From the NCBI GenBank assembly GCA_022764165.1, contig JALERM010000052.1, positions 86,501 through 150,500 on the forward strand: 64,000 nt of DNA, given 5' to 3'. The notes under the pieces were generated by a model that was not told where the DNA came from, ran no database searches, and worked only from the letters and a program-made list of their open reading frames with translations. Positions 27,102-36,539 of the stretch are shown one piece after another; the stretch's first letter is position 1; each line of letters begins with the position of its first letter. A program made the position numbers and the translations under genes. This stretch comes from Eubacterium sp. (GTDB taxonomy: Bacteria; Bacillota; Clostridia; Lachnospirales; Lachnospiraceae).

Positions 27102-27130
27102 TTGACAAAATCCATGTTTCTTACTACAAT
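27102..27130 (+). promoter_or_regulatory. Strong sigma-A promoter upstream of sbcDC
   Basis: TTGACA (27102-27107), 17-base spacer, TACAAT (27125-27130): eleven of twelve consensus bases. Predicted start about 27137. Confidence 0.75.
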
Positions 27131-27136
27131 AGTCTG

Positions 27137-27222
27137 GTGACAAGCTTATCATGATTTGTTTGTGGCAGGAGAGTAGACCCCGGCGGGCAGAGTACGCTCT
27201 GTTTCGCAGGGGTTTTCAATAT
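27137..27222 (+). ncRNA. Structured leader or small RNA upstream of sbcD
   Basis: Between the promoter and sbcD lies a G-rich segment that can fold as ACCCC-GCG-CAGAG paired with CTCTG-CGC-GGGGT (about 27176-27217), ending in TTTT. This would give either a transcript of roughly 80 bases or an attenuator before sbcD. I recognise no Rfam family in it. Evidence is the strong promoter, pairing and terminator-like end only. Confidence 0.35.
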
Positions 27223-27243
27223 ATATAATTCGAGGATTTGTAT

Positions 27244-28422
27244 ATGAGATTTTTTCATTTATCCGACCTTCATATAGGCAAACAGTTCTACGGCTATTCT
27301 CTCCTGAAGGATCAGGAGTGGATTCTTCATCAGGTTCTGGAACTGGCGAAGGAGAGAAAGCCGGATGCGATTTTGATTTCAGGTGATATTTATGATAAGT
27401 CGGTGCCGGCGGCGGAGGCTGTTGCGGTGCTGGATCGTTTTTTGACAGAGCTGACGCAGCTGGAACCGCGGATTCCGGTGATGATGATCAGTGGTAATCA
27501 TGATTCTCCGGAACGTCTTTCATTTGCTTCCGGGATTCTGGAACATCAGCAGGTGTATCTGGCAGGGCTGCCGCCGGTGAGACCGGAGGAATTTATCAGG
27601 AAAGTGACACTGGAAGATGAATGGGGAAAGGTGGATTTCTGGCTTCTCCCTTATGTGAAGCCGGGATATGTGAAACAGTTATTTGCGGAAGAAGGAGCAG
27701 AAACCTGTCAGGATGCCGTGTGGAAGCTGTTGGAGCGGGAATCTGTGGATACCACCAGGCGAAATGTGATTCTGACCCACCAGTTTTATACGGCAGGCGG
27801 TGTAAACCCGAAGCAGAGTGAATCAGAGATTGTTGTGGTGGGTGGTCTGGATCAGGTGGATACCGGTTGTCTGGCTGGTTTTGAGTATGCGGCGCTTGGC
27901 CATATTCATCGCCCCCAGTCCATGGGACGGCCGTCTGTCCGCTACTGTGGAACGCCGCTGAAGTTTTCTGTCAGTGAGTGGAATCAGGAAAAGTCTCTGA
28001 CTGAAGTAGAACTGAAGGAAAAGGGAAGTCAGCCGGAAATTATCCTGCACCCTCTGCAGCCCCTTCATGATGTGAAGATTCTGCGGGGGAATCTGGAAGA
28101 GATTTTGCAGCAGGCGGAAGAGGTCAGGAAAACAGAGGGCTCTGTGGATGAGGATTATGTCAGTGTGACATTGACGGATGAGCAGGAGCCCTATCAGCCC
28201 AAGGAACGCCTAGAAGCGGTATTTCCCAATATTCTGGAAGTGCGCATGGACAATTCCAGAACCAGACAGGAGTGGCTGCCGGAAGAAGTGCAGCCTGCAG
28301 CAGATCCGGAGGAAATGTTTGCAGGTTTTTTCCTTCAGATGCAGGGAAGAGAAATGGATGAAGAAGAGCAGCAGATTTTGCGTGAGGTATTTTCACATGT
28401 CAGGGAGGGGCAGGATTTATGA
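27244..28422 (+). CDS. sbcD: Exonuclease SbcD (Mre11-type nuclease subunit)
   Basis: Metallophosphoesterase subunit of the SbcCD (Rad50-Mre11) complex that cleaves hairpins and protein-blocked DNA ends. The 392-aa protein has the Mn2+-binding motifs HLSDLHIGK, LISGDIYDK, MISGNHDSPERL, LTHQFY and LGHIHRPQ in family order, followed by the SbcD C-terminal domain. The ATG at 27244 follows GAGG by 8 bases. Its stop overlaps the sbcC start (ATGA). Confidence 0.96.
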   Translation: MRFFHLSDLHIGKQFYGYSLLKDQEWILHQVLELAKERKPDAILISGDIYDKSVPAAEAVAVLDRFLTELTQLEPRIPVMMISGNHDSPERLSFASGILEHQQVYLAGLPPVRPEEFIRKVTLEDEWGKVDFWLLPYVKPGYVKQLFAEEGAETCQDAVWKLLERESVDTTRRNVILTHQFYTAGGVNPKQSESEIVVVGGLDQVDTGCLAGFEYAALGHIHRPQSMGRPSVRYCGTPLKFSVSEWNQEKSLTEVELKEKGSQPEIILHPLQPLHDVKILRGNLEEILQQAEEVRKTEGSVDEDYVSVTLTDEQEPYQPKERLEAVFPNILEVRMDNSRTRQEWLPEEVQPAADPEEMFAGFFLQMQGREMDEEEQQILREVFSHVREGQDL

Positions 28423-31139
28423 GGCCCATATATTTGAAAATGTCTGCTTTTGGTTCTTATGCCAATGAGACAGAGATTGATTTTACCAATGTGGAACAGG
28501 GTGTGTTTTTGATCACCGGTGATACAGGTTCCGGAAAAACAACTATTTTTGATGCCATTACCTTTGCTCTATATGGGCAGACCAGCGGAGGAAAGCGGGA
28601 GGGCACCATGATGCGGAGCCAGTATGCGGATCTGTCCACAAGAACATTTGTGGAATTGTTGTTTGAGTGCAGGGGAGAACGTTATCGGGTCATCCGGAAT
28701 CCGGAGTATGAGAGAGAAAGCAAACGGAAGAAGAAAGACGGACAGCGTGCGGTGACAAAAGAGAAAGCCAGTGTGGAACTGTATCTTCCGGATGGGAGTC
28801 TTTATCCCGGGAACCGTCAGGAAATCAATGGGAAGCTGGTGGAAATCCTGGGGGTGGATGCCAGACAGTTTACACAGATTTCCATGATTGCCCAGGGAGA
28901 ATTTCTGAAGCTTCTGCATGCCCGGTCAGATGAGAGAAAAGAAATATTTTCCAGGATATTTGATACCAGGATTTTCCGGAGTGTCCAGGAAGAATTGAAA
29001 AACCGGACGAAGCAGCTGTACGGACAGTTGGAGGACAACCGAAAGGCCTGTCTGCGGGAAATCCAGCAGCTGGAGGCGGAGGAAGAGTGTCTGCCCGGTA
29101 TCCGGCAGCTGCTGGATCAGCTTCTGGATTCGTCTGCGAAGGAGCCTGATCTTGATCTGGAGGAGATCATCGGTGTTCAGATTCTTGAAGCAGATCGAAC
29201 AGAATATGAGCTCCTTCAGGAGCAGGATAAAAACGTCAGGAAAGAACTGGATACACAAAACCGGGTCTACAGTATTTCCAGAGAGTATGCAGAACGCTTT
29301 CGGGAACTGGATCGGATACGGGATGAGATAAAGAAGCTGGAAGCTCAGAAACAGCAGTGGGAAGTGCAGGAAGAAAAGATTGGCTGGGGACAAAAGAGCC
29401 TGGCAGTATTTCCTTTTGAGAAAGCCTGTAAAAAGGCGGCGGCAAACCGGGAAGAGACAGAGAAACGTCTGGAATACCTGACACAGTGGTTTGAAAGCCA
29501 CGGTCAGGATGTGCAGGAGAAACTGCTGCAGATGGAGGAATGGAAAAAGTTTCAGAAGCGTCTGGAAGAACAGGAAGTTCCGGTCCTTCACCGGCTGGAA
29601 CAATCGCTGGAACAGTACCGGGGACTGAAGACCAGGCTGAAAGAAATGGCATCGCTGGAGAAAAAATGGAAGACCGGGCAGGAAGCTTACCGGGAGGTAA
29701 ATGAAGCGTATCAGAAGCTTGCCCAGGAGTATGAGCAGACCTATCAGATGTATTTCCGGGAACAGGCGGGAATTATGGCGGCAGATCTGTCAGAAGGACA
29801 GCCCTGTCCGGTGTGTGGTTCTCTCCATCATCCGCAGAAGGCAGTATTGTCGGAACAGGCACCCACCAGACAGCAGGTGGAAGAACTGAAGAAGAGGAGA
29901 GAAGAAGCGGAACAGAACAGGGATCAGAAGCAGAAAGAGCTGATGGAACTGTCCGGAAAGATGGAAAAGGAGCTGGCGGTTGTCCGGGAGATGGAGCGGC
30001 AGCTTCTGGGACAGGAACAGGAAGACAGTTCTCCGGAGCAGATACGCATCCGCTGGGAAACCTGGGAAAAACAGGCACTGCAAAGACTGAAAAAAGGGAA
30101 AAAACAGGTAGCAGATACCCAGGCCGGGCTGGAAAAGAGTACGGCGGCATATCAGAAGGCAGTTCAGGAGGAAAGTATCCGAAAAGGTCAGCGTGATGAA
30201 AATGAGAAACTGCTGGAACAGCAGAAAAAGCAGGAAGCGCAGGAATACAAAAAATATCTGAAAGAAATCCGTACGCAGGGATTTGCAGATGAGGTGCATT
30301 ATCAAAGCTGCAGGATGGAACAGAAAGAAATTGAGAGGCTGCACAGTCAGCTGGAAAAATACCGAAAAAAATGTATGGAAGCGGAGCAGAAGAGAAAACT
30401 TCTGGAGCAGCAGCTGGACGGCAAAGAGCCGCCGGATATGAAAGCACTGGAAGAGAAACTGCAGGAACTGACGCAGCAGCTAAAAAATGTACAGAATCGT
30501 ATGCGGAAAGTTTACAGCAGAAGAGAGAAAAATAAAGATGCACACAGAAAGCTGCAGCTTCTGAAAACAGAACGGACGGAACTCAGAAATAGATATGAAA
30601 AAGTTGGAAATATCAGCCGCACCGCCAACGGGAATCTGACAGGTTCTGTAAAAATGGATTTTGAATCTTATATGCAGCGGCAGTATTTTGAACAGATGAT
30701 ACAGTGTGCCAACCACCATTTGCAGAAAATGGCATCCGGTCAGTTTCTGCTGCGGTGCCGCAGTCTGGACAAATTGTCCACTCAGGCAAGCGCAGGGCTG
30801 GATCTGGACGTGTACAGTCTGGTGACAGGTAAGGTAAGAGATGTAAAAACCCTGTCCGGGGGCGAGTCTTTTATGGCGGCGCTGGCACTGGCCCTGGGGA
30901 TGACGGATGTCATTACCAGAACAACCGGAGCCGTTCGTATGGATACACTGTTTATTGACGAGGGATTTGGCTCCCTGGATGAAAATTCCAGAGAACAGGC
31001 AATCCGCATTTTGCAGGGCCTGGCCTGCACCAGCCGTATGGTGGGGATCATTTCTCACGTGACGGAACTGAAGGATCAGATTCAGCAGCAGCTGATGGTA
31101 ACGAAAGGCAAGCAGGGAAGTCAGGCAGTCTGGAGGTAA
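28419..31139 (+). CDS. sbcC: Exonuclease SbcC (Rad50-type ATPase subunit)
   Basis: SMC-like ATPase partner of SbcD, 906 aa. The N-terminal Walker A is GDTGSGKTTIFDAITFALYG and the Q-loop region is QFTQISMIAQGEFLKLL. Long charged coiled coils (about residues 190-770) are broken by a zinc hook, CPVCGSLHHP, near residue 466. The C-terminal signature is LSGGESFMAALALALGM and the Walker B TLFIDEGFGSLDE. Full length for the family. Several GC-rich minus-strand ORFs across it are shadows. Confidence 0.97.
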   Translation: MRPIYLKMSAFGSYANETEIDFTNVEQGVFLITGDTGSGKTTIFDAITFALYGQTSGGKREGTMMRSQYADLSTRTFVELLFECRGERYRVIRNPEYERESKRKKKDGQRAVTKEKASVELYLPDGSLYPGNRQEINGKLVEILGVDARQFTQISMIAQGEFLKLLHARSDERKEIFSRIFDTRIFRSVQEELKNRTKQLYGQLEDNRKACLREIQQLEAEEECLPGIRQLLDQLLDSSAKEPDLDLEEIIGVQILEADRTEYELLQEQDKNVRKELDTQNRVYSISREYAERFRELDRIRDEIKKLEAQKQQWEVQEEKIGWGQKSLAVFPFEKACKKAAANREETEKRLEYLTQWFESHGQDVQEKLLQMEEWKKFQKRLEEQEVPVLHRLEQSLEQYRGLKTRLKEMASLEKKWKTGQEAYREVNEAYQKLAQEYEQTYQMYFREQAGIMAADLSEGQPCPVCGSLHHPQKAVLSEQAPTRQQVEELKKRREEAEQNRDQKQKELMELSGKMEKELAVVREMERQLLGQEQEDSSPEQIRIRWETWEKQALQRLKKGKKQVADTQAGLEKSTAAYQKAVQEESIRKGQRDENEKLLEQQKKQEAQEYKKYLKEIRTQGFADEVHYQSCRMEQKEIERLHSQLEKYRKKCMEAEQKRKLLEQQLDGKEPPDMKALEEKLQELTQQLKNVQNRMRKVYSRREKNKDAHRKLQLLKTERTELRNRYEKVGNISRTANGNLTGSVKMDFESYMQRQYFEQMIQCANHHLQKMASGQFLLRCRSLDKLSTQASAGLDLDVYSLVTGKVRDVKTLSGGESFMAALALALGMTDVITRTTGAVRMDTLFIDEGFGSLDENSREQAIRILQGLACTSRMVGIISHVTELKDQIQQQLMVTKGKQGSQAVWR

Positions 31140-31141
31140 AT

Positions 31142-32299
31142 ATGGAATTAAATAAAGAAAATATGAAAAAAATTATGTTGTTGATTGTGTTTACGGTGTT
31201 AGTACTGGCATGTGCAATAAATTATAAGACCGTGTTCCAGTATATCGCTGTTTTCTTTGGAATTATCTTTCCCTTTGTACTGGGCGGGATTATTGCGTTT
31301 ATTATCAATATTCCCATGCGGTCTCTGGAAAAAAATCTCTTCGGAAGAATTCCATGGAAGAAAAAAGAAAAACGAAAAGGGCTCATTCGGGGACTCAGTA
31401 TGGTGACCGCCATGGCATTGATCGTTGCCGTTGTTGTACTGGTATTTTTTGTGGTTGTGCCGCAGCTGGGTGATACCGTTATGGAAGTAAGCAACAATAT
31501 TGTACAGTTCTGGCCTAAGGTACAGGAATGGGCAATGAAAATTTTCTCAGATAATCCGGAAATTATGGAATGGGTGAATTCCATAGAAATTGATTGGGAA
31601 AGTCTGCTCAAACAGGCAATCAGTTTCCTGCAGACGGGTGCAGGCACCATTCTCGGATCCACGTTCAATGTGGCAAAAGTTATCGTGAACTTTGCAACTA
31701 ATTTTGCAGTGGCATTTGTATTTGCTATTTACGTACTGCTTCAGAAAGAAAAACTGCAGGTTCAGATTCGGAAGGTGATGTATGCATTTTTGCCGGAACG
31801 TGTGGTGGAATCCACTTTGGATGTGTGCCGCCTGGCAAACAAGACATTTTCCAACTTCCTGACCGGTCAGTGTCTGGAAGCGGTGATTCTGGGATGTATG
31901 TTTGTGATTGCGATGAGCATTTTCCGTTTCCCGTATGCACTTTTAATTGGTGTTTTAATTGCATTTACGGCGCTGATTCCTATTTTTGGTGCATTTATCG
32001 GATGTGCAGTGGGAACATTTTTGATTCTGATTGAAAACCCGATGCAGGCACTGGGATTTATTATTCTGTTTTTGGTGCTGCAGCAGATCGAGGGAAATCT
32101 GATTTACCCCCATGTGGTGGGGAACTCTGTGGGACTTCCGTCTATCTGGGTGCTGGTAGCCGTAACACTGGGTGCCAGCCTGATGGGAGTTGCCGGTATG
32201 TTGATATTCATTCCTCTGCTATCAGTGATTTACACACTGTTTCGGAGGCATGTATATAAAAGACTTAAAAAAAGAAAGGTGTTAGAAAAATGTGAGTAA
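31142..32299 (+). CDS. AI-2E family transporter (PerM-type permease)
   Basis: Polytopic membrane protein of 385 aa with about eight hydrophobic segments. It has a typical N-terminus (two helices with PFVLGGIIAFIINIPMRSLEK), a central periplasmic region, and the family C-terminal blocks LIGVLIAFTALIPIFGAFIG and LQQIEGNLIYPHVVGNSVGLPSIWVLVAV. The family is named after the E. coli exporter TqsA, but substrates vary and include ions; none is assigned here. It lies two bases after sbcC and just before the aminopeptidase. Confidence 0.9.
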   Translation: MELNKENMKKIMLLIVFTVLVLACAINYKTVFQYIAVFFGIIFPFVLGGIIAFIINIPMRSLEKNLFGRIPWKKKEKRKGLIRGLSMVTAMALIVAVVVLVFFVVVPQLGDTVMEVSNNIVQFWPKVQEWAMKIFSDNPEIMEWVNSIEIDWESLLKQAISFLQTGAGTILGSTFNVAKVIVNFATNFAVAFVFAIYVLLQKEKLQVQIRKVMYAFLPERVVESTLDVCRLANKTFSNFLTGQCLEAVILGCMFVIAMSIFRFPYALLIGVLIAFTALIPIFGAFIGCAVGTFLILIENPMQALGFIILFLVLQQIEGNLIYPHVVGNSVGLPSIWVLVAVTLGASLMGVAGMLIFIPLLSVIYTLFRRHVYKRLKKRKVLEKCE

Positions 32300-32348
32300 G
32301 TCGTGGCGATTCATCACCGCCATGCATACAGAAAGGGAGAGACATAAG

Positions 32349-33722
32349 ATGATGAAGTATGGAGAAACAGAGAAAAAGAATGTAAAAACACTGGCAGATA
32401 TGTACAAAGAATTTCTGGATGCCGGAAAAACAGAACGGGAGTGTGCAGCCAATATCAGCCGTATTGCCCGGGAACATGGATACCGTGATCTGGAGGAAAT
32501 TTTGGAAAACGGGGAATCACTGAAAGCCGGCGATAAGGTATATGCAGTTAATATGAACAAGGCAGTTCTTATGATGGAAATCGGAACAGACCCGATGGAA
32601 AAGGGAATGCTGCTTGTTGGTTCTCATATTGATTCCCCGCGGCTGGATATCAAGCAGAAACCGTTATACGAAAACAGCGGAATGGCATATCTGGATACGC
32701 ATTATTATGGCGGCATCAAAAAATATCAGTGGGTGGCATCGCCTCTGGCTCTTCACGGAACAGTAGTGAAAAAAGATGGAACAGTAATTGAGGTATCTAT
32801 CGGAGAAAACCCTGAAGATCCGGTAATCGGTGTGACCGATATTCTGGTACATCTCTCTGCAAAACAGATGGAAAAACCGGGCAGTACCGTGATTGAAGGT
32901 GAGGCCCTGGATCTTCTGGTGGGAAGTACACCGGCAGAAAGTGAAGATGAAGAAAAGAAAGAAAATGCAGTAAAAGAATACATAAATCAGCTGCTGAAAG
33001 AAAAATATAATATCGAAGAAGAGGATTTTGTGTCTGCGGAACTGGAAGCGGTACCTGCCGGAAAAGCAAGAGATTTCGGACTGGATGCCAGCATGATCAT
33101 GGCTTACGGACAGGATGACAGAATCTGTGCCTTCTGTTCTCTGATGGGATTTTTGTACAGCGAACAGACTTCAAAAACAAAAGTCTGCCTGTTCGTTGAT
33201 AAAGAAGAGATTGGAAGTGTGGGTGCTACCGGTATGCATTCTCATTTCCTGGAAAATACAGCTGCCGAGGTTATGAATGCACTGGGACAGTATTCGGAAC
33301 TGAAACTTCGCCGTGCTCTGAAAAATTCCAAAATGCTGTCAGCAGATGTAAGTGCAGGTTATGATCCTCTGTACAGCGAAGCTTTTGAGAAAAATAATTC
33401 CAGTTTCCTCGGAAAAGGACCGACGATCAACAAATACACCGGTTCCCGCGGAAAGAGCGGTTCCAATGATGCCAGTGCAGAATATCTCGGCAAACTCAGA
33501 GGAATATTTGACAGCCGCAATGTGGTATACCAGACCGCAGAACTTGGTAAAATAGATGTGGGCGGTGGCGGAACGATTGCTTATATACCGGCTGCTTACG
33601 GCATGGATGTGGTAGACCTGGGAATCCCGGTGCTTAACATGCATGCCCAGTATGAGATTTGTTCAAAAGTGGACGTATATGAAGCAAGCCGCTGCTACAA
33701 AGCATTTTACGACTTGATGTGA
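32349..33722 (+). CDS. M18-family zinc aminopeptidase
   Basis: Cytoplasmic metallo-aminopeptidase of about 457 aa, removing N-terminal (often acidic or neutral) residues. Family features are GSHIDSPRLDIKQKPLYE with the metal-binding His-Asp, DTHYYGGIKKYQW, FVDKEEIGSVGATGMHSHF with catalytic Glu, SADVSAGYDPLY and GGGGTIAYIPAAYGMDVVDLGIPVLNMHAQYE with the C-terminal metal-binding His. The track start lies in the previous gene; GGGAGAG before ATG 32349 fixes the start. The next gene follows after 111 bases. Confidence 0.93.
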   Translation: MMKYGETEKKNVKTLADMYKEFLDAGKTERECAANISRIAREHGYRDLEEILENGESLKAGDKVYAVNMNKAVLMMEIGTDPMEKGMLLVGSHIDSPRLDIKQKPLYENSGMAYLDTHYYGGIKKYQWVASPLALHGTVVKKDGTVIEVSIGENPEDPVIGVTDILVHLSAKQMEKPGSTVIEGEALDLLVGSTPAESEDEEKKENAVKEYINQLLKEKYNIEEEDFVSAELEAVPAGKARDFGLDASMIMAYGQDDRICAFCSLMGFLYSEQTSKTKVCLFVDKEEIGSVGATGMHSHFLENTAAEVMNALGQYSELKLRRALKNSKMLSADVSAGYDPLYSEAFEKNNSSFLGKGPTINKYTGSRGKSGSNDASAEYLGKLRGIFDSRNVVYQTAELGKIDVGGGGTIAYIPAAYGMDVVDLGIPVLNMHAQYEICSKVDVYEASRCYKAFYDLM

Positions 33723-33752
33723 CGAGCTTTTTAGAATTTGAGGAGCAGGAAG

Positions 33753-33778
33753 TGTGCCTCGCAGTAAGTACGGCGAGG
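33753..33778. repeat. Short hairpin repeat (CCTCGC...GCGAGGTGTACTTGAA)
   Basis: CCTCGC and GCGAGG pair across ten bases and are followed by TGTACTTGAA. A related unit, CCTCCGGCGG...CGCCGAAGGTACTTGAA, occurs at 39766-39801 and a partial one near 51157. Confidence 0.4.
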
Positions 33779-33833
33779 TGTACTTGAATCAGGAGACAGA
33801 TAAATATAAAGAATGAGAGACAGGGGAAGTGGA

Positions 33834-35849
33834 ATGGAGAAGAAAGATTATCTGGAATTTGTTCTGGAAAAACTGCAGGACCGGATTCGCAGAATTGACA
33901 GTTCGATTCTCGAAGGTGAAAAAGAAATTGAAGGCATGCATGAGTATTACTGGGAAAATTATACGGAGATGGATCAGTACGGTTATGAGAATTTCGATAA
34001 TCAGCAGGCACTCCTGACACAGATCAATACCAACCAGGCGCAGATGAAGATGAGGCGAAGACTGCTGAAAATGCTGGATTCCCCCTATTTTGCCCGTGTG
34101 GATTTTTGTTATGAGGATGAAGAAGAAGCCGAGATTTTTTATATCGGTATCGGCAATTTTGCGGAAAATGCCGGAGGTGTCCCGCTGGTTTATGACTGGC
34201 GGGCCCCGGTCAGCGGGCTGTTTTATGATTTTGACAAAGGGGATGCCTTTTACGAGGCCCCCGGCGGCAGGATGGAGGGTGAAATCACAGCCAAGTGGCA
34301 GTATAAGATCCGCCAGGGTAAGATGATTTACGCCTTTGAGAGCGATATCAAAATCGATGATGAAATCCTGAAGGCGGAGCTTGGCGGCAATGGCGATGTA
34401 CAGCTGAAAAATATTATCCGCACCATTCAGAAAGAACAAAATGCCATCATTCGAAACACCAGTGACCGGATTCTGGTGATTCAGGGTGCGGCGGGAAGCG
34501 GGAAAACCTCTGTGGCCCTTCACAGGATTGCCTATCTTCTGTATCATGACAGAAAAAATCTGAAATCATCCAACATCCTGATTTTGTCACCCAACGGAAT
34601 TTTCTCTGATTATATTTCCCACATTCTTCCGGAACTGGGAGAAGAAAATATCCAGGAAATGAGTTTTGATTTCTTTGCTTACCGGCAGCTTCGTGATACG
34701 GTGGCGGACTGTGAGGAAAAGTATGATCTGATCGAGCAGAACATGCGGGATTCCGGATGTGTGGATGCTTACCATCAGAAACAGTCAGGAGAATTTGTCA
34801 GCCAGATGGAAGGGTATCTTCTAATGCTGGAAGATGAACTGATGCAGTTTCAGGATGTGGATTTCCGCGGATATCGAATCAAATCTTCACAGGTTATTGA
34901 CTTGTTTTATCATAAGTTTCTCGATATCCCCTTACTGTCCCGTATGGAGGCGGTGATGGAATATCTCATCGATGAATACGAGACGCTGGCAGGAAAAGAC
35001 CTGGAGGAAGAAGAAAAACTGTATTTCCAGGAAAAATTCCTGCGCATGTACGAAACCAGAGATCTTTATGTAATCTATAACAGATTTCTGGAAAGCTGCG
35101 GATACCACACCCTTCCCGATGTACCTTATGAAAAAAGGATGCTGAAATATGAAGATGTCTATCCCATGCTTTACATGAAGTATCGCCTGTCACGGCCTGA
35201 ACAGCGGAATAACATCAAGCATCTGGTCATAGATGAAATGCAGGATTACAGCCGGATGCAATATGAAATCCTGATGCAGTTGTTTCCCTGCCGGATGACG
35301 ATTCTTGGTGATAAGGCGCAGACCATGGATGAAAAGCAACAGGATGTGACCCGTTTCCTTCCCCGGCTCATGCGTCATGGCTGCCGTGTGATCGAAATGA
35401 ACAAAAGCTACCGCAATACCGTGGAAATCGCCCGCTATGCGGCAGAACTGGCAGGCATCAAAGACCTGGATCTCTTTGAACGGCACGGCAAACCGGTGAC
35501 AGAAGAAACTTTTGATGATCTGACTGAAGCGGTGGAACAGATTACAAAAGCAGTCCGGCTGGGGACTGAGGCCTTTGAGACTGCTGCTGTACTCGCTATG
35601 ACCGAGGAAGAAGCATGGGAAATCTATCATCTTCTGGAAACAAAGATGCCCGTAAACTACGTGGACCGAAACAGCAGTAACTTCCGCAAAGGTCTTACCG
35701 TCACCACTTTCTACCTGGCCAAAGGACTGGAATTCGATCAGGTCTTTACCATATATGGAAAACAAAAAGAAAATGCACTCATAAGGCAGGCAAAATACAT
35801 TTGCGCCACACGGGCACTGCATGAATTGTATATGTATCAATTGCAATAG
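33834..35849 (+). CDS. helD: HelD-like UvrD/Rep-family helicase
   Basis: Superfamily 1 ATPase of about 671 aa resembling HelD, which frees stalled RNA polymerase from DNA. It has an N-terminal coiled-coil arm (residues about 1-80), the Walker A QGAAGSGKTSVALHRIAYLLYHD near residue 215, a helical insertion, the Walker B HLVIDEMQDYSRMQYEIL, TILGDKAQTMDE, NKSYRNTVEIA and a C-terminal GLTVTTFYLAKGLEFDQVF helicase motif V/VI region. The RNA polymerase role is inferred from the family. The ATG at 33834 lies 7 bases after AGGGG and is preferred to 33813. Confidence 0.85.
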   Translation: MEKKDYLEFVLEKLQDRIRRIDSSILEGEKEIEGMHEYYWENYTEMDQYGYENFDNQQALLTQINTNQAQMKMRRRLLKMLDSPYFARVDFCYEDEEEAEIFYIGIGNFAENAGGVPLVYDWRAPVSGLFYDFDKGDAFYEAPGGRMEGEITAKWQYKIRQGKMIYAFESDIKIDDEILKAELGGNGDVQLKNIIRTIQKEQNAIIRNTSDRILVIQGAAGSGKTSVALHRIAYLLYHDRKNLKSSNILILSPNGIFSDYISHILPELGEENIQEMSFDFFAYRQLRDTVADCEEKYDLIEQNMRDSGCVDAYHQKQSGEFVSQMEGYLLMLEDELMQFQDVDFRGYRIKSSQVIDLFYHKFLDIPLLSRMEAVMEYLIDEYETLAGKDLEEEEKLYFQEKFLRMYETRDLYVIYNRFLESCGYHTLPDVPYEKRMLKYEDVYPMLYMKYRLSRPEQRNNIKHLVIDEMQDYSRMQYEILMQLFPCRMTILGDKAQTMDEKQQDVTRFLPRLMRHGCRVIEMNKSYRNTVEIARYAAELAGIKDLDLFERHGKPVTEETFDDLTEAVEQITKAVRLGTEAFETAAVLAMTEEEAWEIYHLLETKMPVNYVDRNSSNFRKGLTVTTFYLAKGLEFDQVFTIYGKQKENALIRQAKYICATRALHELYMYQLQ

Positions 35850-35888
35850 CTCCTTCTTCTTCCAAAATACAAAAGAGAGGTATATGGA

Positions 35889-36467
35889 ATGAATACGAAA
35901 AAAACTGATTTTGTTATCCGCATGGCCCGTCTCTCGGATGCGGAACAGCTTCTGGAAATTTATCGCCCCTATGTGGAAAATACAGCGATTTCCTTTGAAT
36001 ATGAAGTACCTTCCGTGGAGGAGTTCAGAGAAAGAATCCGGAATACAATGGAAATGTATCCCTACTATGTGGCAGTAGATGATGAACGTATTCTGGGCTA
36101 TGCCTACGTTTCACCTTTTAAAGCAAGAAAAGCGTATGACTGGGCGGTGGAGACGACTATTTATATACGTCAGGAATGCCGGGGAATGGGATGCGGAAAG
36201 GCATTGTATCTTGCTCTGGAAGAGATACTTCGCCGACAGAACATCATCAACATGAATGCCTGTATCGCCTATACAGACCACGAGGACGAACATCTGACCA
36301 ATAAGAGCATGGAATTTCATGAACACATGGGATATCGCCTGGTGGGAACTTTCCACAAATGCGGATACAAATTTGGAAAGTGGTATGATATGATCTGGAT
36401 GGAAAAAATAATACAGGAACATCCGGAGCACGCAGAACCAGTCATTCCTGTCGGGAAAATCATTTAG
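35889..36467 (+). CDS. GNAT-family N-acetyltransferase (phosphinothricin acetyltransferase-like)
   Basis: A 192-aa acetyl-CoA-dependent transferase of the PAT/YwnH type. It shows IRMARLSDAEQLLEIYRPYVENTAISFEYEVPSVEEF, WAVETTIYIRQECRGMGCGKALY with the acetyl-CoA P-loop (RGMGCGKAL), and MGYRLVGTFHKCGYKFGKWYDMIWMEK, all hallmarks of this subfamily. Substrates in the family include phosphinothricin, methionine derivatives and other amines; the true one is unknown. It is 39 bases after helD and followed by a hairpin. Confidence 0.88.
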   Translation: MNTKKTDFVIRMARLSDAEQLLEIYRPYVENTAISFEYEVPSVEEFRERIRNTMEMYPYYVAVDDERILGYAYVSPFKARKAYDWAVETTIYIRQECRGMGCGKALYLALEEILRRQNIINMNACIAYTDHEDEHLTNKSMEFHEHMGYRLVGTFHKCGYKFGKWYDMIWMEKIIQEHPEHAEPVIPVGKII

Positions 36468-36479
36468 TGAATTTGGAAA

Positions 36480-36513
36480 AGGGACGGAGAATCTCTGGAA
36501 GTTTCCGTCCCTC
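36480..36513. terminator. GGGACGGA hairpin after the GNAT gene
   Basis: AGGGACGGA and TCCGTCCCT pair around a 16-base loop between the convergent GNAT and niaR genes. It may terminate both. The left arm GGGACGGAGAATC is repeated exactly at 45925-45937, so it is also a dispersed repeat. Confidence 0.6.
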
Positions 36514-36539
36514 TTCAAATCGATAAACAAAATTCGTAA

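Noticed and set aside
27137-27222. 6S RNA, SRP RNA or a known riboswitch before sbcD
   Set aside because: Too short for 6S and without the conserved SRP or riboswitch motifs I know; left as an unclassified structured leader.
29773-30543. 256-aa minus-strand ORF opposite sbcC
   Set aside because: Antisense of the coiled-coil coding region; Pro/Ser/Phe-rich composition is the reverse of Glu/Lys/Gln codons.
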